Numbered from the stretch's first letter, positions 37,466 to 46,713 are shown. The stretch: DNA of 51,148 bases from Mycobacteriales bacterium (GCA_030697205.1 JAUYQP010000024.1:1-51148), one strand, 5' to 3'. Program-made: numbers and translations. The notes: generated by a model not told the origin, from the letters alone.

Positions 37466-38536
37466 ATGGCAGTCACCGCGACCCTCACCCGCATGGCGTC
37501 GTCACTCGCGTCCTCGCTGGCCACCCCCTTGGTGCCGAGCGACTACCTCGACCTGTTCGCTCCGCTGCGCTCCGACACCCTGCGCGCCCGGGTCGTCGAG
37601 GTGCGGCCCGAGACCCGCGACGCCGTCACGCTCGTGCTGAAGCCGGGCCGCGACTGGCAGGGCCACACGGCCGGCCAGTGGATCCGCCTCGGCGTCGACG
37701 TGCAGGGCGTCCGGTTGTGGCGCGCCTACTCGCTCACCTCGCCGCCGCGGCCCGACGGCCTCATCACCGTCACCGTGAAGTCGCTGCCGGACGGCGTGGT
37801 CAGCGGCCACATCACCTCCCGCGTCCAGCCCGGCGACGTGCTCCACCTCGACCAGGCCGCTGGTGACTTCGTCCTGCCGGCGACCCGCCCGGCCAAGGCG
37901 CTGTTCGTCACCGCCGGCAGCGGCATCACTCCCGTGATGGGGATGCTCCGCGCCGCGCTCGACGAGCTGCCCGACGTCGTGCTCGTCCACTCCGCCCCGA
38001 CCGCCGACGACGTCGTCTTCGGCGAGGAGCTGCGCGGGCTCGCCGCCGCCGGCCGGATCCGCCTGGTCGAGCTGCACACCGACACCGACGGGATGCTCAC
38101 CACCGACCGGCTCGCCGAGCTCGTGCCCGACCTCGCCGACCGCGAGACCTGGGCCTGCGGCCCCGTCGGGATGCTCGACGCGATCGAGGCCGAGTGGGAC
38201 CGCCGCGGCATCGTCGAGCAGCTCCACGTCGAGCGCTTCCGGCCCAGCGTGGTCGTCGCGGGCGACGGCGGCACCGTGTCCTTCGGGAGGACGGGCGCCG
38301 GCTCCGACACCGTCGTCGAGGCCGACGGCGCGACCCCCCTGCTCGACGTCGGCGAGGCCGCCGGCGTGCTCATGCCGTCGGGGTGCCGGATGGGCATCTG
38401 CTTCGGCTGCGTCCTGCCGCTGCGCGAGGGCGCGGTGCGCGACCTGCGCACCGGAGAGACCACCACCGCCGGTGACGGCGTGCTCGTCCAGACCTGTGTG
38501 TCCGCCGCGGCCGGCGCCTGCCGGCTCGAGGCCTGA
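37466..38536 (+). CDS. Ferredoxin reductase (FAD + 2Fe-2S), electron donor to the desaturase
   Basis: 356 aa. FAD-binding (R-A-Y-S-L-T-S) and NAD(P)H-binding (T-A-G-S-G-I-T-P-V-M-G-M) motifs fill residues ~40-250. A C-terminal plant-type 2Fe-2S domain has C-R-M-G-I-C-F-G-C and a final Cys in V-Q-T-C-V. This architecture matches actinobacterial oxidoreductases such as mycobacterial Rv3230c, which supplies electrons to the stearoyl-CoA desaturase DesA3. The desaturase gene starts 15 bp downstream, in one operon. Confidence 0.92.
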   Translation: MAVTATLTRMASSLASSLATPLVPSDYLDLFAPLRSDTLRARVVEVRPETRDAVTLVLKPGRDWQGHTAGQWIRLGVDVQGVRLWRAYSLTSPPRPDGLITVTVKSLPDGVVSGHITSRVQPGDVLHLDQAAGDFVLPATRPAKALFVTAGSGITPVMGMLRAALDELPDVVLVHSAPTADDVVFGEELRGLAAAGRIRLVELHTDTDGMLTTDRLAELVPDLADRETWACGPVGMLDAIEAEWDRRGIVEQLHVERFRPSVVVAGDGGTVSFGRTGAGSDTVVEADGATPLLDVGEAAGVLMPSGCRMGICFGCVLPLREGAVRDLRTGETTTAGDGVLVQTCVSAAAGACRLEA

Positions 38537-38551
38537 GGAGAGGGACCCCCC

Positions 38552-39679
38552 ATGACCGCGATGCAGAAGACGATCGACAACCCCGTCGCCCACCTGAGCC
38601 GCGAGGACATCGAGGCGATCGGCAAGGAGATGGACGCGATCCGCCAGCGCGTGCTGGACGCCCGCGGCGAGAGCGATGCGGCGTACATCCGCAAGGTCAT
38701 CGACGCGCAGCGCCGGCTCGAGCTGGGAAGCCGTGCGGTGCTGCTGGCCTCGCTGTTCCCGCCGGCCTTCGTCGCCGGCACCGTCGGGCTGTCGGTCGCG
38801 AAGATCCTCGAGAACATGGAGATCGGCCACAACGTCATGCACGGCCAGTGGGACTGGATGCGCGACCCGAAGATCCACTCCACGACGTGGGAGTGGGACA
38901 ACGCGACGCCGTCGGACATGTGGAAGCACTCGCACAACGAGCTGCACCACACCTACACCAACGTGCTCGGCAAGGACAACGACCTCGGCTACGGCATCAT
39001 GCGCGTCGACGAGGACCAGCGCTGGACGAAGTTCTTCCTCCTGCAGCCGGTCTGGAACGCGGTGAACGCCGTCATCTTCCAGTACGGCATCGCGGCCTAC
39101 GACCTCGAGGTCGGCAAGGTCCTCGCCGGGCGCAAGGACAAGAAGGACTTCCTGCGCCAGGGCAAGGGCGTCCTGCGCAAGATCGCCAAGCAGGTCACCC
39201 GTGACTACGTCGTGCACCCGCTGCTGTCGGGCCCGTCGTTCGTGCCGACACTGGTCGCCAACGCGACCGCCAACCTCGCCCGCAACGTCTGGACGCACTC
39301 GGTCATCATGTGCGGCCACTTCCCGGCCGGGGTGCAGGTCTTCGAGAAGGCCTCGATCGAGGGCGAGACCCGCGGTGACTGGTACCTCCGCCAGATGCTC
39401 GGCGCCGCCAACATCGACGGCGGGCCGCTCATGCACCTCATGACCGGCAACCTGTCCTTCCAGGTCGAGCACCACCTCTTCCCGGACCTGCCGAGCAACA
39501 GGTACGCCGAGATCGCCCCGCAGGTGCAGGAGGTCTTCGAGCGCTACGGCCTCACCTACGTCTCAGGACCGTTCCTGTCGCAGCTGGCCAGCGCGTGGTG
39601 GAAGGTCGTGCGGCTGTCGCTGCCCAACGACGTCGTCGCGAAGGTCGAGCAGGAGCGCCCGGAGCTGCTCGCGGCCTGA
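38552..39679 (+). CDS. Membrane fatty-acid (acyl-CoA) desaturase
   Basis: 375 aa. The three histidine boxes of membrane desaturases are present: H-N-V-M-H, H-S-H-N-E-L-H-H, and Q-V-E-H-H-L-F-P. Hydrophobic segments flank them. It resembles mycobacterial DesA3-type enzymes that introduce a double bond into long-chain acyl-CoA, adjusting membrane fluidity. Electrons would come from the reductase just upstream. The regiospecificity cannot be read from sequence. Confidence 0.93.
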   Translation: MTAMQKTIDNPVAHLSREDIEAIGKEMDAIRQRVLDARGESDAAYIRKVIDAQRRLELGSRAVLLASLFPPAFVAGTVGLSVAKILENMEIGHNVMHGQWDWMRDPKIHSTTWEWDNATPSDMWKHSHNELHHTYTNVLGKDNDLGYGIMRVDEDQRWTKFFLLQPVWNAVNAVIFQYGIAAYDLEVGKVLAGRKDKKDFLRQGKGVLRKIAKQVTRDYVVHPLLSGPSFVPTLVANATANLARNVWTHSVIMCGHFPAGVQVFEKASIEGETRGDWYLRQMLGAANIDGGPLMHLMTGNLSFQVEHHLFPDLPSNRYAEIAPQVQEVFERYGLTYVSGPFLSQLASAWWKVVRLSLPNDVVAKVEQERPELLAA

Positions 39680-39788
39680 CCGCTGTCCGGCGCGGGGTCC
39701 TGGTCGAGGCGGGACCTTCGGCACTGTCGGAGCGAGTGCCACCGACGAGACAGTGGTTGTCGGACGCAGACGATCACGGAGGTGCCCC

Positions 39789-40673
39789 ATGCACGAGGTC
39801 CTGGCTGGAGTCGACGGCACGCCCGCGGGTGACGCGGCGCTGAGGTTCGCCCTCGAGGAGTCGATCACCCGCGACGTCGACGTCATCGCGCTGCAGGCCT
39901 GGCAGCTCCCGTACACGGGCAGCTACGGCCTCTACCCGCCGGTGGTCGTCGACGTCGACCTCGCACCCGGCATCCAACGCGGCGTCGAGGCCCGGCTCGC
40001 GCGAGTCCAGGAGCTGGTGCCCGTCCCCGCCCGTATCGGCGGACCGGCGGCAGGGCACGCGTCCGCCGTGGCGGTGCGCGGTCCCGCGGCACAGGTCATC
40101 GAGGAGCAGGCCCGCACCGCGTCGCTGCTCGTGCTGGGTCGCCACCAGCGCAGCGCCGCGGCCCGGATGGTCGTCGGGTCGGTCGTCAGTGCCGCGCTGC
40201 ACCACGTTGACTGCCCGGTCGCTGTGGTCCCAGACACGTGGGAGGGCGCCGTACCGTCAGGCCGCGTGCTCGTCGGCGTCGACGGCGACGGCGCCTCCGA
40301 CGACGCGCTCGCCTGGGCGGCCGGGTTCGCCGCGCGCCACGGACGCCGGCTCGTCCCGGTCCTGGTGCGGATGCCGTCCGACCCGGGTGGCCCGGGCTGG
40401 CCCGACGCCGCCGCGCTCGACGCCTCCGCGCTGAGCGAGCTGACGAGAAAGGCCCACGAGGTCACGGCGACGGTGCTGTCGGCGTCCGTCCACCCCGAGG
40501 TCCTCGTCGGTCACGCCGGTGAGGAGCTCGCGCGCTTCGCGGAGCCCGACGACGTGCTCGTCGTCGGCTCGCGGGGACGCGGTGCGCTGGCGGGCTGGCT
40601 GCTCGGCTCGACGAGCAACCACGTGGCGCACCACGCCTCGTGCCCCGTCGTCGTCGTGCGACAGCACGACTGA
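39789..40673 (+). CDS. Tandem universal stress protein
   Basis: 294 aa with two Usp domains (~1-145 and ~155-294). The second keeps the ATP-binding signature G-x2-G-x9-G-S (G-S-R-G-R-G-A-L-A-G-W-L-L-G-S). In the first, L-G-R-H-Q-R-S lacks the second glycine and may not bind ATP. ATG at 39789 with GGAGG upstream. A GGGACCTTCGGCACT element at 39711-39725 resembles DosR/DevR-type sites, which often lie before such genes in actinobacteria, but the match is imperfect. Confidence 0.92.
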   Translation: MHEVLAGVDGTPAGDAALRFALEESITRDVDVIALQAWQLPYTGSYGLYPPVVVDVDLAPGIQRGVEARLARVQELVPVPARIGGPAAGHASAVAVRGPAAQVIEEQARTASLLVLGRHQRSAAARMVVGSVVSAALHHVDCPVAVVPDTWEGAVPSGRVLVGVDGDGASDDALAWAAGFAARHGRRLVPVLVRMPSDPGGPGWPDAAALDASALSELTRKAHEVTATVLSASVHPEVLVGHAGEELARFAEPDDVLVVGSRGRGALAGWLLGSTSNHVAHHASCPVVVVRQHD

Positions 40674-40800
40674 CGCGGAGGGAGTCGCGAGCAGCCCGCC
40701 GATGGTCGTGCGAGGCGACTTCTGGTCCCTTCTCCTGGTTCGTCCTGCCGATCGCGCCGATTCGCTGACGGAAGGTCAGGTCACGCCGCACACTGCCGTC

Positions 40801-42342
40801 GTGTCCGAGGTGCGGCCCGCCCCAGCGCTCCAGCGGCTCGCGCGGTCCGTCCCGGGACCGCCGCGCAGCGCGCTGGCCCAGTTGCTGCTCCTGCTGTGCG
40901 AGCAGCTCGGTCTGGAGCTCGCCTTCGCCGCGACGCTGGGTGCCGACGGCACCCGGACGCTGCGGGTCGCGGTGACCGCGTCCGGCGGGCCGGTGCCCGG
41001 GGTCGAGGGGCGCACCGAGCCGCTCGACGAGACGTGGTGCGGCAGGGTCGTCGAGCAGGGCGTGCTGCTGGTCCCCGACGTCGCGCAGGAGCCGGAGCTG
41101 CAGGTGCTCCGATCCACAGCCGCTTTCGGCATCGTCAGTCACGCGGGGGTGGTCGTCCTCGACGGCAACCGCGTGATCGGGACGCTGTGTGCCGTCGGTC
41201 CGGCGCCGCAGGCCTTCCGGGCCAGCGACGTGCCCGTGCTGCGGGCCCTCGCCGACGCGGCAGCACCCTGGCTGCTCGAGCTGGACAGGTCGGCCGGCAC
41301 GTCGATCCCCGCCCCGCGGACGGCCACCGACCTGCAGGGTCTCGCCGAGGTGCTCTTCCGCGCGGACGACCTCGAGACCCTCAGTCGCCCGCTGCTGGAC
41401 GCCCTGCACGAGCTCACCGGCCTCGGGTCGACCTACCTCACCGTCATCCACGAGGACCGCGACGTGCAGGAGATCCGCTACAGCACCAACACGCGGCCCG
41501 GCCTGGTCCTGCCGGAGGGTCTCGAGGTCCCCTGGGGCGACACGCTCTGCAAGCGCGCGCTCGACGAGGGTCGTCCCTCCACCACCGCCGTCTCGCAGGT
41601 CTGGGGCGACTCGCAGGCCGCGGCCGAGCTCGGGATCGAGGTCTACCTCTCCGTGCCGATCACCCTGTCCGACGGCACGCTCTACGGCACCCTCTGCGCC
41701 GCGGACCGCGTGGCGGCAGAGCGCGTCGAGGACCACCTGCCGACGATGCAGCTGTTCGGTCGGCTCATCGCCGCGGAGGTCGAGCGGGGCCGGGCGGTCG
41801 CCGCGGCCACCGCCCTGGCTGATCGGGCCGTGCGGCTGGCCGAGACCGACCCGTTGACGGGCTGCTCCTCCCGGCGCGTCGTGGAGCCCTGGCTCGCGTC
41901 GACGCTGGCCGGTCTACCCGACGAGCACGTCCTGCTGGTCGCCTTCGTCGACGTCGACGACTTCAAGAGCGTCAACGACCGACTCGGGCACGCCGGTGGC
42001 GACGCTGTCCTCGTCGAGGTCGCCACGCGGCTCCAGCTCGCGTCACGACCTGGTGACCTCGTGGCGCGCATGGGTGGGGACGAGTTCGTCGTCGGGGCGG
42101 TCGTGCCGCGGTCGGCTGCGGGCGCGATGGAGGCTCGGATCCGGGCGACCGCCGACGTCGCGCTGCGCGTCGAGGGCGGACCGCTGCGGGTGCGCACGTC
42201 GGTCGGGGTCGCGGTGAGCGACGGCCCGGACGCGTCCGCGCTTCTCGCTGCCGCCGACGCGGCCATGTACGCCGTGAAGCGCGCCGCTCGGGACGCGCCC
42301 GAGGGTGGGCGCCAGGCGCCGTTGCCCTCAGCGGGGCGATGA
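40801..42342 (+). CDS. GAF-GAF-GGDEF diguanylate cyclase
   Basis: About 513 aa. Two GAF domains (~15-165 and ~185-340) precede a GGDEF domain (~355-500). The GGDEF active site is intact (R-M-G-G-D-E-F), with D-P-L-T-G-C at its start. It should make c-di-GMP in response to signals detected by the GAF domains. The GTG at 40801 was preferred because the sequence between 40680 and 40800 lacks the third-position GC bias of coding DNA; an ATG at 40702 is possible. The stop overlaps the next gene (ATGA). Confidence 0.88.
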   Translation: MSEVRPAPALQRLARSVPGPPRSALAQLLLLLCEQLGLELAFAATLGADGTRTLRVAVTASGGPVPGVEGRTEPLDETWCGRVVEQGVLLVPDVAQEPELQVLRSTAAFGIVSHAGVVVLDGNRVIGTLCAVGPAPQAFRASDVPVLRALADAAAPWLLELDRSAGTSIPAPRTATDLQGLAEVLFRADDLETLSRPLLDALHELTGLGSTYLTVIHEDRDVQEIRYSTNTRPGLVLPEGLEVPWGDTLCKRALDEGRPSTTAVSQVWGDSQAAAELGIEVYLSVPITLSDGTLYGTLCAADRVAAERVEDHLPTMQLFGRLIAAEVERGRAVAAATALADRAVRLAETDPLTGCSSRRVVEPWLASTLAGLPDEHVLLVAFVDVDDFKSVNDRLGHAGGDAVLVEVATRLQLASRPGDLVARMGGDEFVVGAVVPRSAAGAMEARIRATADVALRVEGGPLRVRTSVGVAVSDGPDASALLAAADAAMYAVKRAARDAPEGGRQAPLPSAGR

Positions 42343-42575
42343 CGCCGAGGTTCGGCCGTTCCACAGGCGTACGACGGGGTGCGGCTGGGCAGGAGGTCCC
42401 CGTGGCTGCGGACGAGGCGGGGGAGCGGGCGACTCGACGCGAGCGCGCCCGACGGCGCGAGGAGCTGCTTGCGGAGCGCGCCGCGGCCGCCGCGCGCACC
42501 CGGCAACGGGGGGTGCGGATGCGCCGACCGGTGTCGCAGCCGATGCCCGACAGTGCGGCCCGGCGCAGCGCCTGA
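42339..42575 (+). CDS. Small basic coiled-coil protein
   Basis: 78 aa from an ATG overlapping the previous stop. The middle is an Ala/Arg/Glu-rich helix (E-R-A-T-R-R-E-R-A-R-R-R-E-E-L-L-A-E-R-A), probably coiled coil, and the tail is basic. No family known to me. The start overlap is the main support, since a chance frame of this size in high-GC DNA is common. A GTG at 42402 would give a shorter form. Confidence 0.45.
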   Translation: MTPRFGRSTGVRRGAAGQEVPVAADEAGERATRRERARRREELLAERAAAAARTRQRGVRMRRPVSQPMPDSAARRSA

Positions 42576-42581
42576 CCGGTC

Positions 42582-43697
42582 CTACCCGGTCGTGCGCTCG
42601 GCGAGCCAGTCCTGCCAGGGCGCGAGGTCGAGGCCCTGCCGGTCAGCCCACGAGCTGGTCTCGCTGCCGGTCTCGCTGCCCGAGCGGTCACCCGTGTCGT
42701 GGACGGTGTCGAGGTAGCGGTCGCCGCGGTCGCACAGCAGGGTGACGACGCTGCCGGCCACCCCCTCGCGCCGCATCTCGTCGACGAGGTGCAGCGCGCC
42801 GACCAGGTTGGTGCCGGTGCTGCCTCCGGCGGACCAGCCGGTGCGCTCGCGCAGCCAGCGGGCCGCGGCGACGGAGGCGGCGTCAGGCACCCGCAGCATC
42901 CGGTCGACGGCGCCGGGGACGAACGACGCCTCGACCCGCGGTCGACCGATGCCCTCGATGCGCGAGGCAGTGCCGGTCGCGGCCGACGAGCCGCTGACCC
43001 AGCCCGGGTAGAACGCCGAGCCCTCCGGGTCGACGACGCAGACCTGCGTGGGCAGTCGGCGGTAGCGCACGAAGCGGCCGAAGGTCGCCGACGTCCCACC
43101 GGTGCCGGCGCCGACGACGACCCAGGTGGGGACGGGGTGCCGCTCGGAGCGCAGCTGGTCGAAGACGCTCTCCGCGATGTTGTTGTTGCCGCGCCAGTCG
43201 GTCGCCCGCTCGGCGTAGGTGAACTGGTCGAGGTAGTGGCCACCGACGTCGGCCGCGACGCGCGCGGCCTCGGCGTAGAGGGTCGTGGGGTCGTCGACGA
43301 ATCGGCAGGTCCCGCCGGCGAACTCGATGAGCTGCACCTTCTCCGGCGACGTCGACCGGGGGAGCACCGCGACGAACGGCAGGCCCAGCAGGCGCGCGAA
43401 GTGGGCCTCGCTCACCGCGGTCGATCCGGACGACGCCTCGACCAGCGTCGTGCCCTCGTGGATCCAGCCGTTGACCAGGCCGTAGAGCACGAGCGATCGC
43501 GCCAGCCGGTGCTTGAGCGAGCCGGTCGGGTGCGACGACTCGTCCTTGAGGTAGACGTCGACGTCCCAGGCCGTCGGCAGCGGCAGCAGGTGCAGGTGGG
43601 TGTCGGCGCTGCGGTCGGCGTCGGCCTCGAGGCGACGCACGGCCTCGGCGACCCAGTCGCGATCGGTCGGCCGCCGGGTGTCCTCGATGCCGCTCAT
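42582..43697 (-). CDS. cds1: PLP-dependent L-cysteine desulfhydrase (Cds1-like)
   Basis: 371 aa of the cysteine-synthase/cystathionine-beta-synthase fold. The PLP lysine lies in P-T-G-S-L-K-H-R. The S-S-G-S-T loop that contacts the substrate carboxylate (E-A-S-S-G-S-T-A) and the glycine-rich G-A-G-T-G-G-T-S phosphate loop are visible. It is close in pattern to mycobacterial Cds1 (Rv3684), which releases H2S, pyruvate and ammonia from cysteine. H2S production could feed persulfide formation, relevant to the CstB-like cluster in the same window but not adjacent to it. Confidence 0.85.
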   Translation of the reverse strand: MSGIEDTRRPTDRDWVAEAVRRLEADADRSADTHLHLLPLPTAWDVDVYLKDESSHPTGSLKHRLARSLVLYGLVNGWIHEGTTLVEASSGSTAVSEAHFARLLGLPFVAVLPRSTSPEKVQLIEFAGGTCRFVDDPTTLYAEAARVAADVGGHYLDQFTYAERATDWRGNNNIAESVFDQLRSERHPVPTWVVVGAGTGGTSATFGRFVRYRRLPTQVCVVDPEGSAFYPGWVSGSSAATGTASRIEGIGRPRVEASFVPGAVDRMLRVPDAASVAAARWLRERTGWSAGGSTGTNLVGALHLVDEMRREGVAGSVVTLLCDRGDRYLDTVHDTGDRSGSETGSETSSWADRQGLDLAPWQDWLAERTTG

Positions 43698-43716
43698 GCC
43701 GGCAGCATCGCAGCCC

Positions 43717-43722
43717 TAGCCT
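43717..43722 (+). promoter_or_regulatory. -10 element (TAGCCT) shared back to back with the Cds1 gene
   Basis: TAGCCT ends 6 nt before the GTG at 43729, so the plus-strand transcript is probably leaderless. The complementary strand reads TAGGGC at the same place, a -10-like box for the Cds1 gene, so the two promoters overlap around one CTAG core. Confidence 0.5.
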
Positions 43723-43728
43723 GGAGGG

Positions 43729-44589
43729 GTGACGAGGCTCGACGAGGCGACCTGGCGCGCCCTGGAGGCCGCGCACGAGCAGCGGGTCGATGCCTGGACC
43801 GGACCGGTGCTCGACCGGGCGCGGCGACGTGAGAAGCACCCGGTCGAGGACTTCCTGTTCACCTACTACTCCCACCGGCCGGGGCGGCTGCGGCGCTGGA
43901 GCCCGGGCCCGGGTGTGGTCCTCGAGGGTCGGGAGCCCGACCAGCACTGGGAGGCGGTGCCCGACGGGGAGCTGCCCGGCGGGGCGGTGCTCGGCGGCGT
44001 GCCCCCGAAGGTCGACGCCCGGGCGCGCTGGGTAGTCGCGCTGTCCGCGGCGGTCGCGTCGCGGCCGCCGCGCTTCGGGTGCTCCGGCCTGCACGAGTGG
44101 GCGATGGTCTACCGCCAGGACCCCGCCGAGGTGCGGCACGCGCAGCTGCCGCTGCGGCTCGGCGCCGCCGGCACCGCGGCCGTGGTCGAGGAGCTGCCGC
44201 TGACCTGCACGCACTTCGACGCGTTCCGGTTCTTCACCCCCGAGGCGGTCCCGCGCAACAGCGCGCAGCTCGACCGCGACGGCCGTCTCGACCACGAGCA
44301 GGGTGGCTGCCTGCACGCCAACATGGACCTCTACGCCCACGCCGCCGCGTTGTGGCCGTGGGTCGCGTCCGACCTCGTCGCCGACTGCTTCGAGCTGGCC
44401 CGTCGCGTGCGGGTGCTCGACATGCGGGCCTCGCCCTACGACGTGAGCGGCCTCGGCCTGTCGGCCATCGCGGTCGAGACCGTCGACGGACGCAGGGACT
44501 ACGCCGAGCAGCAGCGCGCCTTTGCCGCCGAGGCCGCCGTGCTGCGCGAGCGCCTCGTCGCGGCCGCGCGCCGCCTGCCTGCCGCCTGA
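43729..44589 (+). CDS. Conserved actinobacterial protein, often labelled 3-methyladenine DNA glycosylase
   Basis: 286 aa. It carries H-P-V-E-D-F-L-F-T-Y-Y-S near residue 40 and C-S-G-L-H-E-W-A-M-V-Y-R in the middle, both shared by an actinobacterial family that databases often label 3-methyladenine DNA glycosylase. I see no classical glycosylase helix-hairpin-helix or catalytic Asp motif, so that function is unverified. GTG start; no membrane segment. Confidence 0.7.
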   Translation: MTRLDEATWRALEAAHEQRVDAWTGPVLDRARRREKHPVEDFLFTYYSHRPGRLRRWSPGPGVVLEGREPDQHWEAVPDGELPGGAVLGGVPPKVDARARWVVALSAAVASRPPRFGCSGLHEWAMVYRQDPAEVRHAQLPLRLGAAGTAAVVEELPLTCTHFDAFRFFTPEAVPRNSAQLDRDGRLDHEQGGCLHANMDLYAHAAALWPWVASDLVADCFELARRVRVLDMRASPYDVSGLGLSAIAVETVDGRRDYAEQQRAFAAEAAVLRERLVAAARRLPAA

Positions 44590-44627
44590 CCCGGAAGCCC
44601 CACGCCCCCGCGCGCGTTACGGCTGGC

Positions 44628-45377
44628 ATGACCACCCCTGTCCTCGACGTCCGCCGGGCCGCCGACCGCTTCGCGACCAGGATCGACTGGCTCGACTCGA
44701 AGCACTCGTTCTCCTTCGGGCGGCACTACGACCCGGCCAACACCCACCACGGGCTGCTGCTCGTCAACAACGACGACGTCGTCCGTGCGGGCGCGGGCTT
44801 CGAGACGCACCCGCACCGCGACATGGAGATCGTCACCTGGGTGCTGCGCGGCTCGCTGGTCCACCAGGACTCGACCGGCCACACCGGCGTCATCTACCCC
44901 GGGCTCGCGCAGCGGATGAGTGCCGGGCGCGGCATCCTGCACTCGGAGAAGAACGACTCGTGGCGGTTGTCCGGTGACCCGCACGACGAGCCCGTGCACT
45001 TCGTGCAGATGTGGGTCCTGCCCGACGAGCGCGGCGTCGAGCCCGGCTACGAGCAGCGCGAGATCGACGCCGACCTGCTGTCCGGCGCGCTCGTCCCGGT
45101 CGCCTCGGGCATGGACGGCCACGACGCGGCGATCCGGATCCGTCAGCGTGACGCGGCGCTGCATGCCGCGCGGCTCGCGCCGGGGCAGAGCGTCGTGCTG
45201 CCGGAGGCGGCGTACCTGCATGTGTTCCTCCCGAGGGGGAGCGTCGACCTCGAGGGGGCCGGCCCGCTCCAGGCGGGTGACTCGGTGCGGCTCACCGCGA
45301 CCGGCGGGCAGCGCGTGACCGCGGTTGACGACGCGGAGGTGCTCGTCTGGGAGATGCGTGCGACGGTGGCGGCATGA
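44628..45377 (+). CDS. Pirin-family protein
   Basis: 249 aa. The N-terminal cupin has the metal-binding motif H-P-H-R-D-M-E-I-V and the second-strand residues in G-I-L-H-S-E-K-N, as in pirins. Some bacterial pirins have quercetinase activity, but function is usually unknown. The stop overlaps the ATG of the next gene (ATGA). Confidence 0.92.
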   Translation: MTTPVLDVRRAADRFATRIDWLDSKHSFSFGRHYDPANTHHGLLLVNNDDVVRAGAGFETHPHRDMEIVTWVLRGSLVHQDSTGHTGVIYPGLAQRMSAGRGILHSEKNDSWRLSGDPHDEPVHFVQMWVLPDERGVEPGYEQREIDADLLSGALVPVASGMDGHDAAIRIRQRDAALHAARLAPGQSVVLPEAAYLHVFLPRGSVDLEGAGPLQAGDSVRLTATGGQRVTAVDDAEVLVWEMRATVAA

Positions 45378-45844
45378 CCGATCGCGAACAGCTCATCGAG
45401 ACCTACCTGCGCCCGGCCGCCGAGCGCCCGCAGTCGTCGGCGCGCGGCCTGCACCACACGGCCCTCATCTCCAGCGACGTGGAGCGGACCATCCGCTTCT
45501 ACCAGGGGGTGCTGGAGTTCCCGCTGACCGAGCTCATCGACAACCGCGACTACCCGGGCTCGTCGCACTTCTTCTTCGACATCGGCAACAGCAACCTGCT
45601 GGCCTTCTTCGACTTCCCCGGCCTCGACGTCGGGCCCTACGCCGAGGTCCTCGGGGGGCTGCACCACGTCGCGATCTCGGTCGAGCCGCAGCGGTGGGAG
45701 CACCTGGTCGGCAAGCTGCGCGAGGCCGGTGTGGAGCACGAGGTGCACAGCGAGGTGTCGGTCTACTTCCGCGACCCCGACGGCGCCCGGCTCGAGCTGA
45801 TCGCCGACCCGCTCGGTGAGATGTACGGCAACCAGGTCCTCTGA
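45374..45844 (+). CDS. VOC-family (glyoxalase/dioxygenase-like) protein
   Basis: 156 aa with the vicinal oxygen chelate pattern: L-H-H-T-A-L-I-S-S-D-V-E-R-T-I-R-F-Y, a central H-H-V-A-I-S, and V-S-V-Y-F-R-D-P-D-G-A-R-L-E-L-I at the end. The His/Glu positions needed for metal binding are present. Substrate unknown. Co-translated with the pirin gene. Confidence 0.88.
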   Translation: MTDREQLIETYLRPAAERPQSSARGLHHTALISSDVERTIRFYQGVLEFPLTELIDNRDYPGSSHFFFDIGNSNLLAFFDFPGLDVGPYAEVLGGLHHVAISVEPQRWEHLVGKLREAGVEHEVHSEVSVYFRDPDGARLELIADPLGEMYGNQVL

Positions 45845-45882
45845 ATCCGCCCGAACGCCTACCGCTGCGCGCCGCACCGGTC

Positions 45883-45888
45883 TAGGGT
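45883..45888 (+). promoter_or_regulatory. -10 element (TAGGGT) upstream of the DUF1508 gene
   Basis: TAGGGT lies about 50 nt before the ATG at 45939. The transcript would have a short leader. No clear -35. Confidence 0.45.
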
Positions 45889-45938
45889 CGGCCACCACGG
45901 TCGGCATCGGGTCGGTCGCAGTGGCAGGGGTGTGGGAC

Positions 45939-46127
45939 ATGCCGGGCAAGGGCGAGCTCTTCAAGCGCAAGGACGGCAACTTCGGCTTCCGGGTCTACGC
46001 CAGCAACGGCCAGGTCGTCGCGACCGACGGCGGCCAGGGTTACAGCAGCAAGGCCAGTGCGAAGAGCACGTTGGAGAAGCTGCTCAAGGGCGCGTACGAC
46101 GGCCCCGTCTCCGAGGTCGAGAAGTAG
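45939..46127 (+). CDS. DUF1508 (YegP-like) small protein
   Basis: 62 aa from ATG at 45939. One DUF1508 repeat is present: F-K-R-K-D-G-N-F-G-F-R-V-Y-A-S-N-G-Q-V-V followed by G-Y-S-S-K-A-S-A. Function unknown; the family is small and common. A GTG at 45921 would add six residues. A strong hairpin follows the gene. Confidence 0.88.
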   Translation: MPGKGELFKRKDGNFGFRVYASNGQVVATDGGQGYSSKASAKSTLEKLLKGAYDGPVSEVEK

Positions 46128-46155
46128 CAGCAGGGCTGACCGTCCCACTGTCCCC

Positions 46156-46190
46156 GGAGGCCGCGCTCGCGAGCTACGAGCGCGGCTTCC
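46156..46190. terminator. Bidirectional terminator between convergent genes
   Basis: GCCGCGCTCG (46160-46169) and CGAGCGCGGC (46177-46186) pair perfectly around a 7-nt loop, extended outward by four more pairs (one G-U). It lies between the DUF1508 gene and the minus-strand pseudogene and suits both. Confidence 0.75.
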
Positions 46191-46237
46191 GGCGTGCCGG
46201 GATGCCGTCGTTCATCGCCGAGCGCACCGAAGCGGCC

Positions 46238-46686
46238 TCAGCGGGACAGGCTCGCGACGACGAGGCGGCGGCCGCCGGAGTCGACGAAGGACAGCAGCTG
46301 GCAGGTGCCGGCGAGGTCGGACTTGTCGACCCGCGACGTGCGCTTGTCGACGTAGAGGTAGGGGTCGAGCGAGGTGACATGGCCGGGGGGCGTGACGTCC
46401 TGCCAGGTCCGGCCGCGGTCCTTCGAGCGCACGACCTTGGTCTGCACGTCGGAGAAGACCGTGCCATCGGCGGTGACGCCGATGGTGGGCTCGGCGGCGC
46501 CGGTGAAGGTGGTCCGCGACGGGACGAGCCGCCAGCCCTTCGCGGGCTGGACCGTGCTGCCGCCGGCGGTGAAGCGTACGACGCCGTCCTTCGGGACCGC
46601 CGCGTCGCTGGGCAGGCCCGACAGCGCGCCCAGTAGCGCGAGGAGCTGCCGAGCAGGGCGAGCCGCGTCGGCGTACGTCGTGTCAT
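46238..46686 (-). pseudogene. Frameshifted secreted BNR-repeat protein
   Basis: From an ATG at 46686 the frame begins MTRRTPTRLALLG, a signal-peptide start. The hydrophobic core and the rest of the protein (L-L-A-L-L-G-A-L-S-G-L, then R-S-K-D-R-G-R-T-W, an Asp-box repeat) lie in another frame that has no start codon of its own. The shift occurs near 46640-46660. The frame continues open to a stop at 46238. This is either a single-base indel pseudogene or a sequencing error. Intact, it would be a short exported beta-propeller fragment of about 148 aa. Confidence 0.7.
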
Positions 46687-46713
46687 GTGGGGGTCTTCGC
46701 CACCCACCCCTCT

